Assembly: GCA_947034895.1 (NCBI GenBank)
Contig: OX344764.1
Coordinates: 66,693,348-66,757,347, forward strand
Length of the DNA stretch: 64,000 nt
DNA from: Rhytidiadelphus loreus
Lineage: Eukaryota; Streptophyta; Bryopsida; Hypnales; Hylocomiaceae
Direction: 5' to 3'
This document shows, one piece after another, positions 35,605-48,796 of the stretch. Numbering within the stretch: the first letter of the stretch is position 1; every line of letters begins with the position of its first letter. A program made the translations under genes and the position numbers. Below the pieces are notes generated by a model. That model did no database searches. It was given only the letters and a program-made list of their open reading frames with translations, and was not told where the DNA came from.

Positions 35605-37993
35605 ATGACTTATTTGGAAGACTTCGTTTCGAGTATAATCTCTAACCTATTCCAACTCTATAGCTACGCTTTGTGTACTTACCAGTTGTAACAATTGACG
35701 AAGTTGTTTAGTAGACCTGTTCAAGAATTATAAATATACCAAGATTTGTTTTTGGTTGAGATGGTTGTTAATTCTTGGACGCAGACGTATATACATGTGA
35801 TCAGCCGTATAGTCTTATTGGGACGTTGATTTTACATCATTTTATTAGAGATCGACCATGGTTTAGTAATCTGCACCGTTGTTTATGAGGTTGATAAGCG
35901 TTTTTTGTTTTGAAAAACAAACAGTACAGTGTATTGCTTGTAATAGCTTAGTTCATAAATACTTGCCGCAATGATTTTAAGATCCTGAAATAGTCGCTCG
36001 TAAGTCGTATCTGTTTATGGGACATTTTTTGTTGTTTATGATTGAGTAATGACTTGGTGTTCCTGTGGTGGACTGATCAGGTGTACAGACTCTTCCAACT
36101 GAGCTGACGAAAAACTATCAACAGCTTGGAGAGTTAGATAAAAAACTTCAAGGTAGGGTTTGCCATTCCTTTCATTCAAAGCATCATATTTCGCACCGAC
36201 AAGTTTACTGATTTCCATTTGTAATCTTGATTCTACTAGACATGCTTGAGTTCATATTGTCCTGCTGTGAACATGATAGTTGTGTGAGTCATAGGCAAGG
36301 TTTAGTTAAATACTTGCTAAGAAAATGACGTTACTAAACACGATTCGACAGATTTGTGGGTCAGGAGATTCTTACAGTTTGAGGTTGCTTTGATGCAGCT
36401 CTTCAGAAAGATATGCAGGTGCAATGTGTAAAGGGTTTAGATGAGGTGGGGAGAGTGAGAGAATCTGGTACTCCTACTCCTGAGGCTGTTGCTATCCAGC
36501 ATACAAATGGAGTTCTTGACATTCACAAGTCCTGCCTTGCAATAGCCGAGGAAAAGGTGTTTTTAGCTGTACAGACTTACGATCTGGTAAGCTTACTCAC
36601 TGACTCACTTGTATTTCTTTGGGATCTTTACCTCTTATTTGTCATCGTGATGCTAATATCGTTCATATGTACTCTTAAAATATTTGAGTTATGAAACTGT
36701 CATTGATGTGCCAATCATACTTATGGATGACCATACGTCTTGCAGATTGATGGACATATTCAACGGCTAGATAAAGACCTGAAGAAATTTGAAGAAGAAC
36801 TCAGAAGAGGTGAGTACATCGAGTTATCGCTCCTTAGGAATCTATCTCCAAAATATGTTGGTTTAGTTTATACGCCTAGGGAAAGCAGGAAGTGCTCTTG
36901 TAAACAGTCTAGCACACCTCATGTTTAAGCTTTGTTTTTCTTCGCTTTTTAAGTGTCGACCTTCCAGGTTCATTCGTTTTATGTTACGCTACCCAAAGGA
37001 TTTGGTTTTCTAAACTGTCTGGTTATTTCCTCTCTTCGTGCTTACATGGATGTGTTCCGAGCATGCAGATAGAGAGGCAACTGGAGGAACCCTAATGTCA
37101 GCAGAACCACGGTTAGAGGGTGCAAGTGGAATGCTTGGGAGAGATGGCGGAGACGGAACTAGATTTGGTCGTAGAAAGTATGTACTATTTATTTAACTGT
37201 TACCTTGTATTTGCTGTTTTGATCTGTTATTAGGCCTCTAGGTATGTAGTGACTGCTCTTATGGAATCCATGTATCTTATACCTCTCATTTCTTAGGGTT
37301 AGTCAAACTATGCATTTTATTGGGGTAGGGAATTCTGCTAATAGGGACACAGGAGCCAGAGTTGCATTCTACTAAATTGTTTTGGAGTGCACATTCCAAA
37401 TTACATGTAAGTTTGAAATTCTTTACGCCTCAACTATTGCGGTGTGTTGGCTCATGTTCAGAGGGCAGAATATACCGACAAACGTTGCAAATGTAGAGCT
37501 GGATCTTCCTGTTGATCCAAACGAACCAACATATTGTTACTGCGGACAGGTTTCTTACGGAGAGATGATTGCTTGTGATAATGCCGAGGTAAGAGCATTA
37601 TACCCCTTTCCAGTTTATAAAGGTTAGTAGGTTGTCGAAATTCTTGCTTGCTTAGGGTGACAAGGGCCCTTTCTTTGACCAAAAGCTCAAGTTCAACGTA
37701 CTAAATCGGCGTTTAGTGAGCTAGCTTCTTGTCATATTGCAACCTAATGTCTCTAGTTTTCGGAGGAACCTTAGCATCAAATGCATCATTTGTATTCATG
37801 AATTGAAATTTCGCAGTGCAAAATCGAGTGGTTCCACTTCGACTGTGTGGGAATTAAGGAGCGACCGAAAGGCAAGTGGTACTGCAGCGATTGTGCAGTT
37901 GTCATGAAACGGCGACGCCCTAAAGTACCAATTGGAGAGAAAGTTGGCCATCCTAATACTAAGAAAAACCACAGTGAGCCCCAATTTTCATAA
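35605..37993 (+). CDS. ING-family PHD-finger protein
   Basis: Inhibitor-of-growth proteins are nuclear readers of H3K4me3 that serve histone acetyltransferase or deacetylase complexes. Seven exons: 35605-35632, 36081-36152, 36399-36596, 36746-36809, 37079-37177, 37462-37588 and 37817-37993, totalling 765 nt and 254 aa, close to plant ING1/ING2. The start gives [18 protein letters not shown], the conserved ING N-terminus, followed by a helical region ([13 protein letters not shown], and [15 protein letters not shown]) to about residue 120. The PHD finger is C4HC3: C179, C181, C192, C197, H203, C206, C219 and C222, with the aromatic residues Y178 and W201 expected in the methyl-lysine cage. A basic KRRRPK tail follows. 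A GTGAGC donor before the stop allows an alternative 3' end. Confidence 0.9.
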
Positions 37994-38005
37994 CTAGTTC
38001 TAGTT

Positions 38006-38032
38006 CAGAAGATTAATGAAATTAATCTTCTG
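38006..38032. repeat. Perfect 12-bp-arm hairpin in the ING 3' region
   Basis: CAGAAGATTAAT and ATTAATCTTCTG pair around GAA, starting 13 bases after the stop codon. It may be structure in the 3' untranslated region, or a chance palindrome. Confidence 0.5.
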
Positions 38033-39078
38033 AAATTAATGGTTATACGATCAAATTAGGTGTTGGGATACCCTGCCTTGTATATTCTTTGTCTATACAG
38101 ACTTCACAGCAACTTTGCTTTTTGCCTATTGTGTCAATATCATGATTGTTGCTCAACTGCATTATGGACATCTGATATTGATGTCGCAGGTAGCGAAGTT
38201 CGGATATAATGTTAAGGTAGAACGGCCCATAATGGTCAGAATTAGGAGTTTGCCCTCATGCCATTGCTGAAATTTTTTACTCCATAATTTTTTTCCCACA
38301 TGAAGACAAGTGCAATTAAAATTTTGTTTTTTCAATGAAGTATGAATTTGTTATGAATTTCAACCCCTCATAACTGCATACAATATCAAAATATGAAAAT
38401 TTGACAAGTCTACTGACAGTAGTTACAAGTGGCGTTTTGGGTGGTATTATGGAAATAATCAATTAAAGTGTATGTCCGTCTGAAGCACTTCGTGCGAGTT
38501 TTTGGCTCAATTTACATGGGGATCCTAACAATATTCTGCTCCAATTATTCTACAAATTCCATCCTTGAGCTCAATCAGTTTGTGTGAAAGAAAATTATAA
38601 TCAAAGTTCGCTTTGCTGAGCAGGGCCACTGAATACTTGCACACTGAATACTTGCTTGCTTATAATCAAAGTTGGCTTTGCTTGTCCACACTTGAAATTT
38701 TTTTAATAAGGTAGGAGGTCCATAAACCACCCATTTAATAGCTGATGATTAATTTGGGGAGGTTAGACTCCTTGAAATATTTTTCAGTAAATTTTCTTTG
38801 AAAGACAAATGGAATTGGCATCTAATACAAATTGTTTCATATTTCTTGGAGCTTTGTGGAATTAGTTATGAATTTTTGAAGTTGAAACCTAGTAGTCGTT
38901 AAAAGTGCTCACCTCTTGAAATCATACACTATTTGTACATTGTTGGTGTGATGAGAAAGCAAAATGTATCACTGCCTTAGAGGATGTTTTTAGAGCCCTA
39001 GTACTTTTATGGACTTCCTATCTTATACAATGTACTAGATTAGGCATGGATTATGTAAAAGATAACTACATTTAGTTT
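38033..39078. other. ING 3' flank and spacer
   Basis: No gene recognised; AT-rich. Confidence 0.35.
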
Positions 39079-40046
39079 TTAACCCCTCACCGCCCAAGGG
39101 GACCAAAAGTGTCCTCAAGGAAAATTCAAAATGCTGTAACTTTTGCATCCGATGTCCGAATTCAATAAAACTTGTTGTAAAAGTTGAGTTCTCTCTTCTA
39201 GTTTGTGTGGTACAATTTTCAGATCAATACAAGATGTACTGATCAAATGGGATCCAATCAAAGTTCACAGGTTCAATCTAAGTTCACCAAACTGCATTCG
39301 ATGGCTACAACTTTCGGGGGGTGTATCTCCTTCATCCCATGTTTGTTTTCAATAAAATTTGTTGGGTTGTGTTCCCCTTTCAGTCTAGTTATTGTGGTAA
39401 AATTTTCATGTCAATCCAAGCTTCTTTGAATGTTTGAGAGCAATTCGAAATTTAAAATCCAGCCATTTTCGGATTACAGTCAACTTTGGCGGCTTGTTTA
39501 TCTTCCATACAGTGTCCGTTTCCAATCAATTTTTTTAGAAAAGTTGCGGATACAAGTCTAGTTTGTGTGAATAAAATTTCATATCAATCCAAGTAGTTAT
39601 GAGTGACTGAGAATCATTTTAGTAGAAGCAGATTCAGTATTACATGGCGTTTTCTGCAACTTTTCTTGTTGTTTTTTGACATTTCAAAGCTATTTTGCAA
39701 ACACATTAAGTCAATTCAATGAAAGTTTTTTTACCAATGCGTTTGTATGATGCTTCTGAATCACTTTATAGTTTTGAGTTTTTTCATTTGAGTAAGTTTA
39801 GAAATCGAATTTCACCTCCAAATGTGTTTTTAGGAAAATTTCAGCATCTTTTTTTACCACTAAAACATTATAATCTTTCAATCTATACGGTCAAATGACT
39901 CCAAATTTGATTTATGTCATCTTCAACATGTTCACTACAAGATTTTACGGTTGAGATTTTTATACCTCACTGAAATTCAAATTTGTAGCACTTCAAAAGC
40001 AATGATGTTTCTGAACCCATTTGGACCTTGGGCGGTGAGGGGTTAA
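39079..40046. mobile_element. TTAA-flanked (piggyBac-type) element, 968 bp
   Basis: The left end is TTAACCCCTCACCGCCCAAG. The right end read on the other strand is identical over these 20 bases (then GTCC versus GGGACC), so the inverted repeats are about 25 bp with an exact TTAA on both sides. This is the clearest member of the set. Internal sequence related to 27781-27830 and 48140-48170 occurs near 39870-39895. It has no long ORF, so it is non-autonomous. Confidence 0.8.
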
Positions 40047-41640
40047 AGTGAGATCCAAAGCATTCCTCTATGATTGAAATGTGTGAATAGAGTGAAGCTT
40101 CCTCCTATTGGCTTTGTTCATTGAATGGGACAAATGCTCTAAATTAAAAGTTTGTTATAGTAACATGCTACAAGAGATTTCTAGGATTTACGGCTAGATA
40201 TATTGAATTGTAAGTTGTGATTCATTCCTTGAAGACCAATCATAACATCATTCGCCATGTAGCAAGATCTCCCAAAACACTATTTAAAGATTGAAGAATA
40301 TAAGAAAATATCTCTTTGCGTGACCAAAGAAAGTTAGGCCACTTCATCTCATTACAAGACCATTCTTTCCGCTAAATGCCTAGTTTCACCTCATTGATTT
40401 AACAAGATGCCTCCCACAACCAGTGAACAATGTTATGCATCACTAGAAAAATTCCAAGGATCAACTACATAATATAATATGATTGAGTTAGTTCATTTTT
40501 CCAAATAGTCAATTCAAAATGACAACTTCAGTTCAATTAGCAGTATGCACTTTTCAAACTTTATACTTGATCAAGTAAAAATTTATACAACAATTGATGC
40601 ATATCAAGTAATGACCCAATAATAATTGAGAACTTCAGATAACCCCAAATAATAATAGAGAACATCATAATTATCAATATTGGCTGGTTTCGCTCAAATT
40701 TCTTCTTCCATTTACTGCCTGTAGGTGGCTGTAATTATTAGACTATTGAGAGTTTTAAATGAATGCAGGTCTTTGCATATTCCCAAAGCTCCCAATAATT
40801 GAAGTTCTTTCTCTACAACTGTAGCTAAGTTGCCATGTTGATGAGACTGAAGAATATAAGTTAACTTACTCTGGAATTGGAAGAAAAAAATCGACCTTGA
40901 AACACGACACCCGCCGACTTTGAAAGACGGGATGCAATACGGAAATACTGGATTAGGGTATGTTTGCATTTGGCACGAATCCATAGCTTGATTTTTTTTA
41001 ATATTTTAAGGCGAATGGAACTCGAATCCAAACGAAATTCAGTTCAAATTTTATTTTTTCTTAAAATAAAAATGAAATTCAGTTGAAGTACACAAATTTT
41101 GGGAAAATATGACAATATCATACAATTTGTGAGTGGTGAGGAAATCAAAATAAGAGCTCGCTTCTAATTTACCATGAGGAGATGGCTCACAAGCTGCAAC
41201 CGTGACTAATAACTTATTAAGGTTATCTGCTCTTAAAGCGACCTTTTATGAGCTGATTGCATTTGGGGAGCTAAACTCCTTGAAACAATTTTCACTAAAT
41301 TTATCTAGGAAGGAAAATGAAATAGGCATCTAACCCAAGTCATTTCATATTTTTTGGACCTTCATGGAATTGGTTATGAATTTTCAAAGTTGAAATGTAA
41401 TGGTTATTGAAAGTGACCACCTCTTAGGATGAACACTTTTGGTAAAATTGAAGGAAACAACAGGAATGTCCTTTGTGGTAGTGGTTGCTTTTAGAGTAGA
41501 GTCGCTTTTAGAGCACCTTGCCTTAGTGTCATTGCAAAAATTAGAATTACTACCAACAAAGGAAAGAAAGAAATTGAGTTGAATGTGGAAAAGAGTACTT
41601 CTTTCATCTTCAAAATGACCTTTCACTTCCCCTTCATGTT
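40047..41640. other. AT-rich spacer, nothing recognised
   Basis: Short ORFs only, on both strands. No repeat end that I can support. Confidence 0.35.
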
Positions 41641-41996
41641 TTTGTCTCAAAATGATTTTTTCATTGCTAAAAAAATTGTCAAAATTCTAGTTTTTATGAC
41701 ACTTCAATTGAAAGCTTAAAATCCACCACTTCTTTTTTATCAAATTTCTTTTGGTATAAGCTCAAAGAGTCATATCGATTACATCATGATGTTTACCACT
41801 ATAATCTCCATATTTTTTCAAATTTTTATACCATTATAAGCGTTTTTTTAATTGTAATAATTTTTATAATGAAAATTACTTTAAAAATTTGTATACAAAT
41901 ATTTTCAATGTTCTTAATTATTAAATAAATGAGTTTAAATTTTAGATATATATTACTATATGAAAAGAATATTATTTTTTTTAAATGTGTGTTTAA
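41641..41996. repeat. Copy of the 47316-47790 repeat, reversed
   Basis: Shares GAAAGCTTAAAATCCACCAC and ACATCATGATGTTTACCACT with the inverted form of 47316-47790. It runs up to TTAATCCCTAAACGTCC at 41993, which looks like a decayed TTAA terminus pointing the other way. Confidence 0.45.
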
Positions 41997-43479
41997 TCCC
42001 TAAACGTCCAAAGTCTTCTCCAGAATTGACTATTTGGAAAAAATCATTATAAAATGCTATTTGGAAGGATATTCTAGAATTCATATACAAAAGAAAGTTA
42101 TAGATTTTGAGTTTTTAATTCCATCTACATGGTTAGATTCACCAATGCTATCACCAATACTCTTTTATAAATTTTGAAAGGTAATTTAATAAATTGCTTC
42201 TAAATTCAATTACAAACAAAATATTATCATTTTCTGAGTAAAACTTGTTAGAATGGATTTGAAATGAGGTTCTCTTCACACGGTGATTTTTTGAAATTTT
42301 TGTTTTCTTTAAATCTATGACCTCTTTTTTGCAAATCTAGTTTTGAACTAGGGTCAATGCAATTTGAGCTTGGTCAACCACTTGACATAATTCCACATTT
42401 GTAATTTTAGAAAAATATGTACTCTAGTAACACCAAATCTAACCATTAGATAGGACAACAATTTGATTATGTATCTCCACAAATTAAGATGACTTTCATC
42501 CAAGCACTAATAAAGATGAAACTTGCGTTTCAATTTATTCATCATCTAAAAATTGGACATTGAAGCACTTAGGGGGGTCAATATAGAAAACTAATGGAGT
42601 TTGATTGAGGGTTGACATAAAATGTCCTTTGAAGATTAACAGTACATGCCAAAATTTGATTGAATGAAAAGAAATTGTATGAAGGGAAAAAATTGTGCAA
42701 AAATTTTATTTTTGAAAATTTTCAAACCTAAATTTTCAAACAAAATAAATATTTGGCAAAGATGTCTTGATACTAACCTTTACTTATGGTATTTTGAGTT
42801 AGGAGAGATGATTCAAATTGATTTAAAAAAATATATCTAAATTTCTTCTCTTATGTGAAAAACTTAAGAGGAGAAATTACAAAGGAAAATATGTAAAATG
42901 TATATGACAACCCACTATAATATGGGTTTTACTTCTAAATAGTTGTGTCACTTTGAAGTGTAGAAACCAATTGTTTGGGTAGACAAAGGAAATGACTAAG
43001 AGAAGAGTCACCACTAGTAGTCAAATTTGTCATGTGGGTTTCTTCTTAGTCACTTTTTTATATCTATATAGAAAAGCTTTTTAGTATATTTTTGCTTATC
43101 CAAAAAAATGAGATAAAAAATTTGTAGACTGTGTTTCTAGTAGTACTTGTCAAAAAAAAATTTTAATTAAACTTTTTTTGAAGAGTGATCATGTCTATTT
43201 AAAAGAAATTATTTTCATTAAAAAAAACTTCAGTAGAAGTTCCACAAAAGAACTACTAGTATGCAACATAGTTAAAGAAATTCAGAAGACATGTGCTACT
43301 TGAGGCGCTACTTGCTAATGTGCAAATTGCTACTAATAGTAATTGAGATCAAATACATTAAAGAAGAGAATTCTTTTGTGATAAGTAATTGGAAATTTTT
43401 AAATGCTTTTAACATAAACTAATGAAATGTAGCTCCAATAATCCATCTTTCATTCCATCTAAACTTTTTTTTCAAAATT
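41997..43479. other. AT-rich spacer after a TTAATCCC motif
   Basis: Starts with CCCTAAACGTCCAAAG next to TTAA (41993-41996), which may be a TTAA-type terminus without a visible partner. The rest is AT-rich with no supported gene. Confidence 0.3.
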
Positions 43480-43936
43480 TTTCAAAATTAATTTTTTGCA
43501 ATGCTTTGAAGGCAAAATCATGAAAGCTTAAAATTCACCACTATTGAACATTTTTCTATTCAATTTTTCTTGGTGTGAGATAAAGGAGTTTACCAATAAT
43601 TCCTAAATTCGTATCACTATTATCTTCAATTTTTTTTTTTTAATTTCATACCATTTCAAGCATTATTGTAATTATTATGATTTTTTCAAAGAAATTATTA
43701 TTTTTAAATCATAAAAGATTCATTAGATGTTTTTTTTTATGAAAAATTGAAAATGATTTATATCTATATCTATATATTAATATGAACTTTGTAAAACACA
43801 AAGGAAACATGTAGGTCTTTTTTAGAAAGAGAGCTGGTATATGAAGAAAATATCAAGTTTTTGAAATGTGTATTGTCATATAGAATACTAAAGAAGTTTG
43901 ACCATGCAATAAGTTGATTTGTCCTTTAAGGGTTAA
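43480..43936. mobile_element. TTAA-type element, right half (reversed copy of the 47316 family)
   Basis: Ends GTCCTTTAAGGGTTAA, identical to the right end of the element at 14611-15134. The interior (GAAAGCTTAAAATTCACCAC) matches 41641-41800. The left terminus was not found. Confidence 0.5.
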
Positions 43937-46599
43937 GCAAGTTCTAATGATATATTGTTTTGGTTGGATTTCTTGAGGACATACATTTTAAGGTTATTTA
44001 AAAAAAATTCAAGCCTCTAGAATTCAATAAACTCTAGAATCCTAAATGTCAACAATGAAATTTAGGAAAATTGTGGAATCCTACAATGCATTGTACTACT
44101 AATATAAGGAATTCATGGCAAAAGCATTGAAGCCCAATTTACATCAAATCCAGAAGTGACTAAGGACAAATTTTTGGAGGTTTTTGACTAGTTGGAATAG
44201 AAAAGTCTATTGATAATGGGTAAGTTATACTATGAAATGAAGGTCATAGGTCTCCAAAAATATCCAACGATGTGGAGCATACTTTTTTCCTATGTAGTAA
44301 CAAAGGTTCTCAAGTTTAGAGCTCCTTAAACTTTATTTTTGGGAAATTTCGTTTAAAATTTTATATTAAAATATTTAGCATTTTTTGTCATTTCATGCCC
44401 ACTTGACAATTTACACCAAACCAAAGAATGAGACCCCCAAAGGAAGGCTTCTCAATGGCAAAGGAAGATTTGTGATGGCAAATGAGGGGTCTTAAAGAGG
44501 GAGACTTTTCAATTTTATGACCCCTTTGTTTTTGTTGTAAACCAAGCTTGGATATTGAAAAGGATAATTCAAAGAAGCCTTGTATGTAGAGATGTTTGTT
44601 AACCCTAGAAGGACAGAGCCCTTGACTATGTAATTTGTCTCAATTTTTTTGGCATTATTTCCTTTATTTTGCAACTAAGTTTGAGTGAATTTTTTTTTTG
44701 AGATGAAAGCACATGTTCTCTATAAGTAAAAAAAATTCAGATTTTTTGATAATGATTGAAATTATTGTGATTTTATTGAAGAAAAAATGTAGAAAATTTA
44801 TAACCAATACAAAATTAGCTAAAAAGATTTGAAACTTCACTATAAGTGTATATCATAGGAAAAAATATAATAACGTAATCCAATTCTTTTTGTCATTTTG
44901 TAAATATTTTTTTTTATAATCATGATAATAGATTTAGTGTTCAAATTATAATAGAATATTTATTTTATAGAATTCTTGAAATTTTAAAATTGGAATAAAA
45001 AAATTTCTCTTCATTTTGTTAGTCAAAATCAAATTTAAAAAAGATTAGTTTTATGGGTGAAATTCAAATACAGTAGTGAGAAGCTAGAAGTTGTCACATA
45101 TATTTCAAGGTCATCCATGGCACGCATCCAAATTCATACAAAAATACGCAAGACATCTATGCTAATATTTTTTGCACATGATAAGTAGAAAGATCAAGTT
45201 CCCCACAAACAAAAGAATTGGATGAAAAAAATTGATTTGCATCCTAAAAAAGGCTTTGGTTGTCATCTAAAAGCTAGGATCTAAAAATTTGGATTTGGCT
45301 CCCTACACATTCCAATGTTGATAATTGATATTCGGCAATCTATATGCTTGTGCAAGTAACCCCAAAAATCCCTTTGTGGCTACTAGATTTGCATTGGGAT
45401 GTGATTTGAGTTTGAATGGATGTGCTTTGCACTATTTATTTATTTATTTATTATAGGTAGCAACTAATGGTGTTGTCCTACTTTCACCCTTGTTGTAGAA
45501 TCACTAGCTTGAACCAGCATGTAGCAATGTTTGTCACATACATCTCCAATGCATAGCAAAATGAATTATTCCCATATTTGAAAGCTTTCTCATATATAGG
45601 CAAAACACATTTTAGTGACTCAACATTCTTCTATACACATAATTTAAGGAAGAAATTATGTAATTGAATGTTGTTCCTTCTTATAAAAATTATCCTATGT
45701 ATATTTCTAAAGTATTGTAGAGGATAATAATTCTTCATATTATCATACACAAGTAAAAAAGTGTTCCCATTATGGATTATATATTGTGAAAATTGATCAT
45801 TGCTAGGAGATCCAAATATAATGAATTAATTCCTAAGGGTACATGACTATATCGCAATCAAAATCACTCAAAAATTGTCATTTTTAGTACAAAAGTCAAA
45901 TGAGGAAAAATAAAAAATAAAAAATTTGGTGTAAAATTGTAGGAGAATGTATAGAAGAAAAACCAACATCAAACAATTAAGGAGTGTTTGATGCATGTTA
46001 GTGAAGGAATGTTTGATGCAAGTTACAAACTTAAGGTCCTCTTCATTGAATATTTGTGATTTCCACAGGATTTTTTTCTTTGAAGCTCAAAATATTAAGC
46101 CTAGTCATAGTGATTTCTAAAGATTTATTTTATTTTTTTATTCAAGTATTTTTTTACTCAAGTAGTCATTTTTTGAATAATAAAAAATACTTTTTGAGGC
46201 CAAACATACTAGTCACCTTTGAAGTGTAGAATATTTGCAAAGCAAAGTCTTCACAATTTATACCATACAAATGTTAAAGAACTAACATAAGAATCTTCAA
46301 AAACATCAATGGATGGAAAAATACATTTTCGGGTGCTTGGAATGTATTTGTGTTCATTTTTGAATTCATCTATTGTTCAAAATTTTAGGACTGCTTGGTC
46401 CGTTAGAAATTAATGCCAAATAAATTATGGTGCTAAAGAATCTAAAGATAAATTCATTTTTTCTATTCCAATATGAATTAATTTAGAAATTTGTGCACAA
46501 ATTATGAAGCACTAAAAGCAATCAAATTAATCACATTGCTAAAGAATAGAATCTCAATTTTTAAAACCGTTCAAAAATTTGTTTTAAATTTGACACACC
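43937..46599. other. AT-rich spacer with a lone TTAACCCTAGAAGGAC end at 44599
   Basis: TTAACCCTAGAAGGACAGAG at 44599-44618 is the same terminus as at 57717, but no right end is visible. An (ATTT)n tract occurs near 45435-45452. No supported gene. Confidence 0.4.
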
Positions 46600-47170
46600 A
46601 TTGAAGTTTGCTCCTAGAGAAGACTCAAGTGCACTTGGAATTAGACAAACCTTGCATAAAAGGCAAAAGAATTCTAGAATTCTATATGAAAGTGTGCAAC
46701 AGTTGCAAGAGGAAAATCCCAATCACTAGAAGAAAGCCTTGTTTAATTAGATGTTCTTGCGTCAAAGTTGACGGATTTTCTTAAGCATCCAATGTAACAT
46801 CTTCATGTGTTTATGTCAACAATGACATCCAATGTAACATCTTTATGCTACATTGGATGTCATTGTTGACATAAACACATGAAGATGCTACATTGGATGC
46901 TTAAGAAAATCCGTCAACTTTGATGCAAGAACATCTAATTAAACAAGGCTTTCTACTAGTGAATTGTTGTATGACAAAAAAAAATTGTAGAGGCAAATTA
47001 TTGATTTTAGGAAAATTATTTTTAACATTGAACTCAAACTTTTGGGTTGCATTTATTTTGACAACACAACAAAGGTTCTCCTAAAATGTATCAATTTCTT
47101 TCTACTCACACAAAAACAAAAGCATCATCAAAGATGATAAAAGGTAATTCCAACCCTAGAAAACTCAAAA
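46600..47170. repeat. Dispersed repeat, copy 2, interrupted by a foldback
   Basis: Colinear with 11800-12190 before and after the foldback at 46724-46961. Confidence 0.6.
46724..46961. mobile_element. CACTA-ended foldback MITE, near-perfect 238-bp hairpin
   Basis: The ends are CACTAGAAGAAAGCCTTG and CAAGGCTTTCTACTAGTG. The arms pair over about 114 bp with about three mismatches. AAT is duplicated on both sides (46721-46723, 46962-46964). The related repeat at 11915-11920 shows the unoccupied site with a single AAT, which supports a real insertion. The hairpin would give double-stranded RNA if transcribed. It shares CACTAG(A/T)AGAAA ends with the element at 24156. Confidence 0.85.
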
Positions 47171-47315
47171 ATTCATTTTTTTTGACGCAACATTGTGGTT
47201 CACTCTTCTTATATTATACACTAGTTTATGGATTATTCCTTTGGACTACAATCACAACATTCATAGAGTCACATAATCAAATACAAATAAGGTAGAAGCA
47301 CCTATAACCAACATT

Positions 47316-47790
47316 TTAACCCTTAAAGGACATTTCATATTTGAGCTTGGTCAAACTTCATTAGATTTCTACATTAAAACACACATTTCAAAATTTTGAT
47401 TTTTTTCACATATAGTAATATACGCCTAAAATTTACTCTCATTTTTTTTCATAATTAAAAACATCAAATTGAATTACATATATTTTAAAAGAATTTTTGT
47501 AAAAATCTTAGTAATTACAAATATGCTGAAAATAGTACGATTTTAGAAAAAAATAGAAATAATAGTGAGAAACATCATGATGAAATTTGATAGAAAAAGT
47601 TCAAAAGTAGTGTATCTTGAATTTTCAAGATGCTATCTTCAAAGTGGCACAAAAATTTCAATTTTAACAATTTAAAAAAAATAAAATGGATTAAAAACTA
47701 GATTATTGGAGTTCACTTACTTAGTTAAGTTTAAAAACATTTAAAATCCTAAACTATGTGAAAATTGAAGTTTTAACTTTCAAAATGCTT
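47316..47790. mobile_element. TTAA-type element, left half (family of 14611-15134)
   Basis: Starts TTAACCCTTAAAGGACATTT. The interior matches 14611-15134, for example TTCAAGATGCTATCTTCAAA and ACTATGTGAAA. The right terminus is lost near 47790, where another family begins. Confidence 0.6.
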
Positions 47791-47814
47791 GTAGGGTTTG
47801 TGCAATGGCCTTGA

Positions 47815-47977
47815 ATCCTAGAACAATATAGCAAACGTTCATTGTTCGATGGATGACAAAGAATCCTTCTACATGTAAGATAGAAGTGCCGGCAAACATT
47901 CATCATTGGAATTTTGTGTGGAAAGGGAAGGCCTTACTACAGTAGTTTGTCCTGCAATGAGTGCTCTTGGTGTGTTT
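47815..47977. repeat. Partial element of the 24099 TTAA family
   Basis: Shares CGATGGATGACAAAGAATCC and GATAGAAGTGC with the intact element at 24099-24444. It ends where the next TTAA element starts. Confidence 0.5.
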
Positions 47978-48542
47978 TTAACCCCTAAAGTCCCAAGGCC
48001 ACTTTTTTGCCAAAACCACTCAAAACTACCACTTTTGCTACGTTCATCTATGAAATAAATTTTTAAAATATTTTTTAGAAACCAACCATAGGATCTTGTT
48101 CTACACTTGTCTTAGATCACATGATAAAAAATTTGTGATGTTTGACTATGTAGATTGAAAGATATTAACATTCTTTCAAGAAGTTGCTATGATTGCCCGC
48201 AAAACAAGAAACTCCATAACTTTCACATCACTAATCCAAATGGAATGAATCAAAGCTTCACATTTAGAAGAAAATATAATCTATAAGAAAAAAAATATTA
48301 AAATTTTTATTTTTATTTTTTGTGAACTGTTTTTGCTGCCCGGTCTCCCCCATTTTGAAGTTATTGTGGCATAACTTTTGCTCCCGAGCACTCATTGGAA
48401 TAAAAATTATATTCTTGAAAAGCTCATAACTTTATCTATCTTATGAGAAAGTTTTAGAAAGTTTCAATAAAAACTAAGATCATAGGAGCCTGTCCAAAAT
48501 CCATTTTGTCCCCCGTAGGGACAATGGGGCTTTACGGGTTAA
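47978..48542. mobile_element. TTAA-flanked (piggyBac-type) MITE, 565 bp
   Basis: The left end is TTAACCCCTAAAGTCCCAAG. The right end read on the other strand is TTAACCCGTAAAGCCCCATT. The inverted repeat is about 17-20 bp with two to three mismatches. The interior includes TAACTTTTGCTCCCGA, related to sequence in the 39079 element. No ORF. Confidence 0.7.
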
Positions 48543-48740
48543 GCAAATGATTCTCAAGATCCTCCAAGTGATGATTTCTATAGTGACAAATCCATCCTTT
48601 GATGAGTAAAGGTTAAACAAATCCCGAATACTTTGAAGTAGAATCGACATGTAATTAAAAAAAAAACATATCATTGGTGAATGCAAGACTTTAATGGGTT
48701 ATAGAAAGGGTCACTCCTTAGGTGTTTGTGATTTGTCTTT

Positions 48741-48796
48741 TGCATGTGATGGGGCTGGTTTATCTTTATGCATGTGATGGGGCTGGTTTATCTTTA
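48741..48796. repeat. 28-bp tandem duplication
   Basis: Two identical 28-bp units beginning TGCATGTGATGGGGCTGG, back to back. Perfect identity implies a recent event. Confidence 0.85.
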
